Shown here: one piece after another, positions 6,121 through 6,669 of the stretch | Layout: the number at the start of each line of letters is the position of its first letter | Numbering within the stretch: position 1 is the stretch's first letter | Source of the DNA: Allobaculum sp. | Lineage (GTDB): Bacteria > Bacillota_I > Bacilli_A > Erysipelotrichales > Erysipelotrichaceae | Assembly (NCBI GenBank): GCA_014803815.1 | Contig: JAAVAY010000042.1 | Coordinates: 727-7,395, forward strand | Length of the DNA stretch: 6,669 bases | Direction of reading: 5' to 3' | Notes under the pieces: generated by a model | Told to the model about the DNA's origin: nothing | What the model saw: the letters and a program-made list of their open reading frames with translations, nothing else | The model's database searches: none | Position numbers and translations under genes: made by a program

Positions 6121-6669
6121 TTAATGTGTGGCTATTTTGGCCGTTTTTGATTTTGGCTTGGATTGATTGACACGTGCTTGGAAAGCATAAAAGCGATCCA
6201 TGATCAAATCCATATGGATGAGCGCAATACAAATCAAAGCTCCAAAAAGCCAAGTTAAAAGTTCTATACGATACAACCAAATCCAAAGCGAGACGTTAGT
6301 CATACCAAGCAACCGTTGAATGATATAAGGAATAAAATCAGCCAAGAAAAGAAGGATCATATAAATAAAACCATGACGACGTTTAGAGGGCACTGGCGTG
6401 CGCCAAAACCCCGAAAACCAAGCCAAAAGCCCATACAAGGCAAAACAGATGGGAAACGAAGAGGAAAAAAAAGCATCAAACACAAATCCAGCCAAAAGTC
6501 CAATGAGCCAACGGGTAAGCCATGGCTTATCGCGAACATAGACTAAAAGGCCCGTTAAGTAAAAATGCCAGACGATGGAAAGATGGGTATAGGTAAAATC
6601 AATGGGAAAGATGTAAGCAGCGATGGCATCCAGCATCCCCAAACAAAAAAAGCCAAACAAGACTCCAAA
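6121..6669 (-). CDS. mreD: MreD-like rod shape-determining membrane protein (5' end beyond window)
   Basis: The frame is open to the right edge and shows 182 residues. The protein is very hydrophobic, with about five or six membrane segments: roughly 1-21, 30-45, 53-70, 71-89, 98-118 and 124-150. A short basic tail (KPKSKTAKIATH) follows. The block LIGLLAGFVFDAFFSSSFP resembles the conserved GLL-G-x2-x-D segment of MreD, the small integral membrane partner of MreB and MreC in the elongasome that guides lateral wall synthesis. The visible length already matches the usual 160-180, so only a few residues should be missing. Internal TTG (6660) and ATG (6636) starts lack spaced ribosome binding sites and would cut the first membrane segment, so I treat it as partial. 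MreD sequences diverge strongly; another small polytopic membrane protein is possible. A neighbouring mreC beyond the edge would confirm it. Confidence 0.65.
   Translation of the reverse strand, partial: FGVLFGFFCLGMLDAIAAYIFPIDFTYTHLSIVWHFYLTGLLVYVRDKPWLTRWLIGLLAGFVFDAFFSSSFPICFALYGLLAWFSGFWRTPVPSKRRHGFIYMILLFLADFIPYIIQRLLGMTNVSLWIWLYRIELLTWLFGALICIALIHMDLIMDRFYAFQARVNQSKPKSKTAKIATH

Noticed and set aside
6316..6546. Plus-strand frame for a lysine-rich basic peptide
   Set aside because: It is the complement of hydrophobic membrane codons of the mreD-like gene; basic composition is expected from that and no ribosome binding site or homology is seen.

Overview
The window is chromosomal core DNA from a Firmicute-type bacterium of moderately low GC. 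All six genes I can support lie on the minus strand. The clues to lineage are the primosome proteins DnaB and DnaI, which are specific to Firmicutes and their relatives, a Bacillus-like PolA with no proofreading residues, and the order polA-mutM-coaE-dnaB-dnaI. In Bacillus subtilis this order is interrupted by other genes; here it is compact. An Erysipelotrichia-like or related lineage is my guess from the compact order; the sequence does not prove it. The standard bacterial code fits: TGA ends coaE.

Reading along the minus strand (right to left), positions 6669-6121 hold the end of a polytopic membrane protein that looks like MreD, cut by the window edge. Its stop is followed by a hairpin/U-tract terminator (6108-6049). 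The rest of the 307-bp intergenic region carries a candidate promoter (extended -10 at 5977-5969) and a structured leader in front of polA. The operon then runs polA (5813-3225), mutM (overlapping polA by one base, TAATG), coaE (18-bp gap, strong ribosome binding site) and dnaB (ATGA overlap with coaE). A second terminator-like hairpin (398-358) separates dnaB from dnaI, which begins at 329 and runs off the left edge.

The genes form a replication and repair cluster. PolA fills gaps and removes RNA primers. MutM excises oxidised guanine and feeds PolA-dependent base-excision repair. DnaB and DnaI load the replicative helicase. CoaE makes the final step of coenzyme A and is linked by position only. 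I see no mobile element, CRISPR array, tRNA, rRNA or unknown defence system. The less ordinary signals are regulatory: a polA start codon with no usable Shine-Dalgarno inside interleaved inverted repeats and mini-ORFs, and a terminator splitting the two helicase-loading genes. Open frames on the plus strand all look like shadows of the minus-strand genes.
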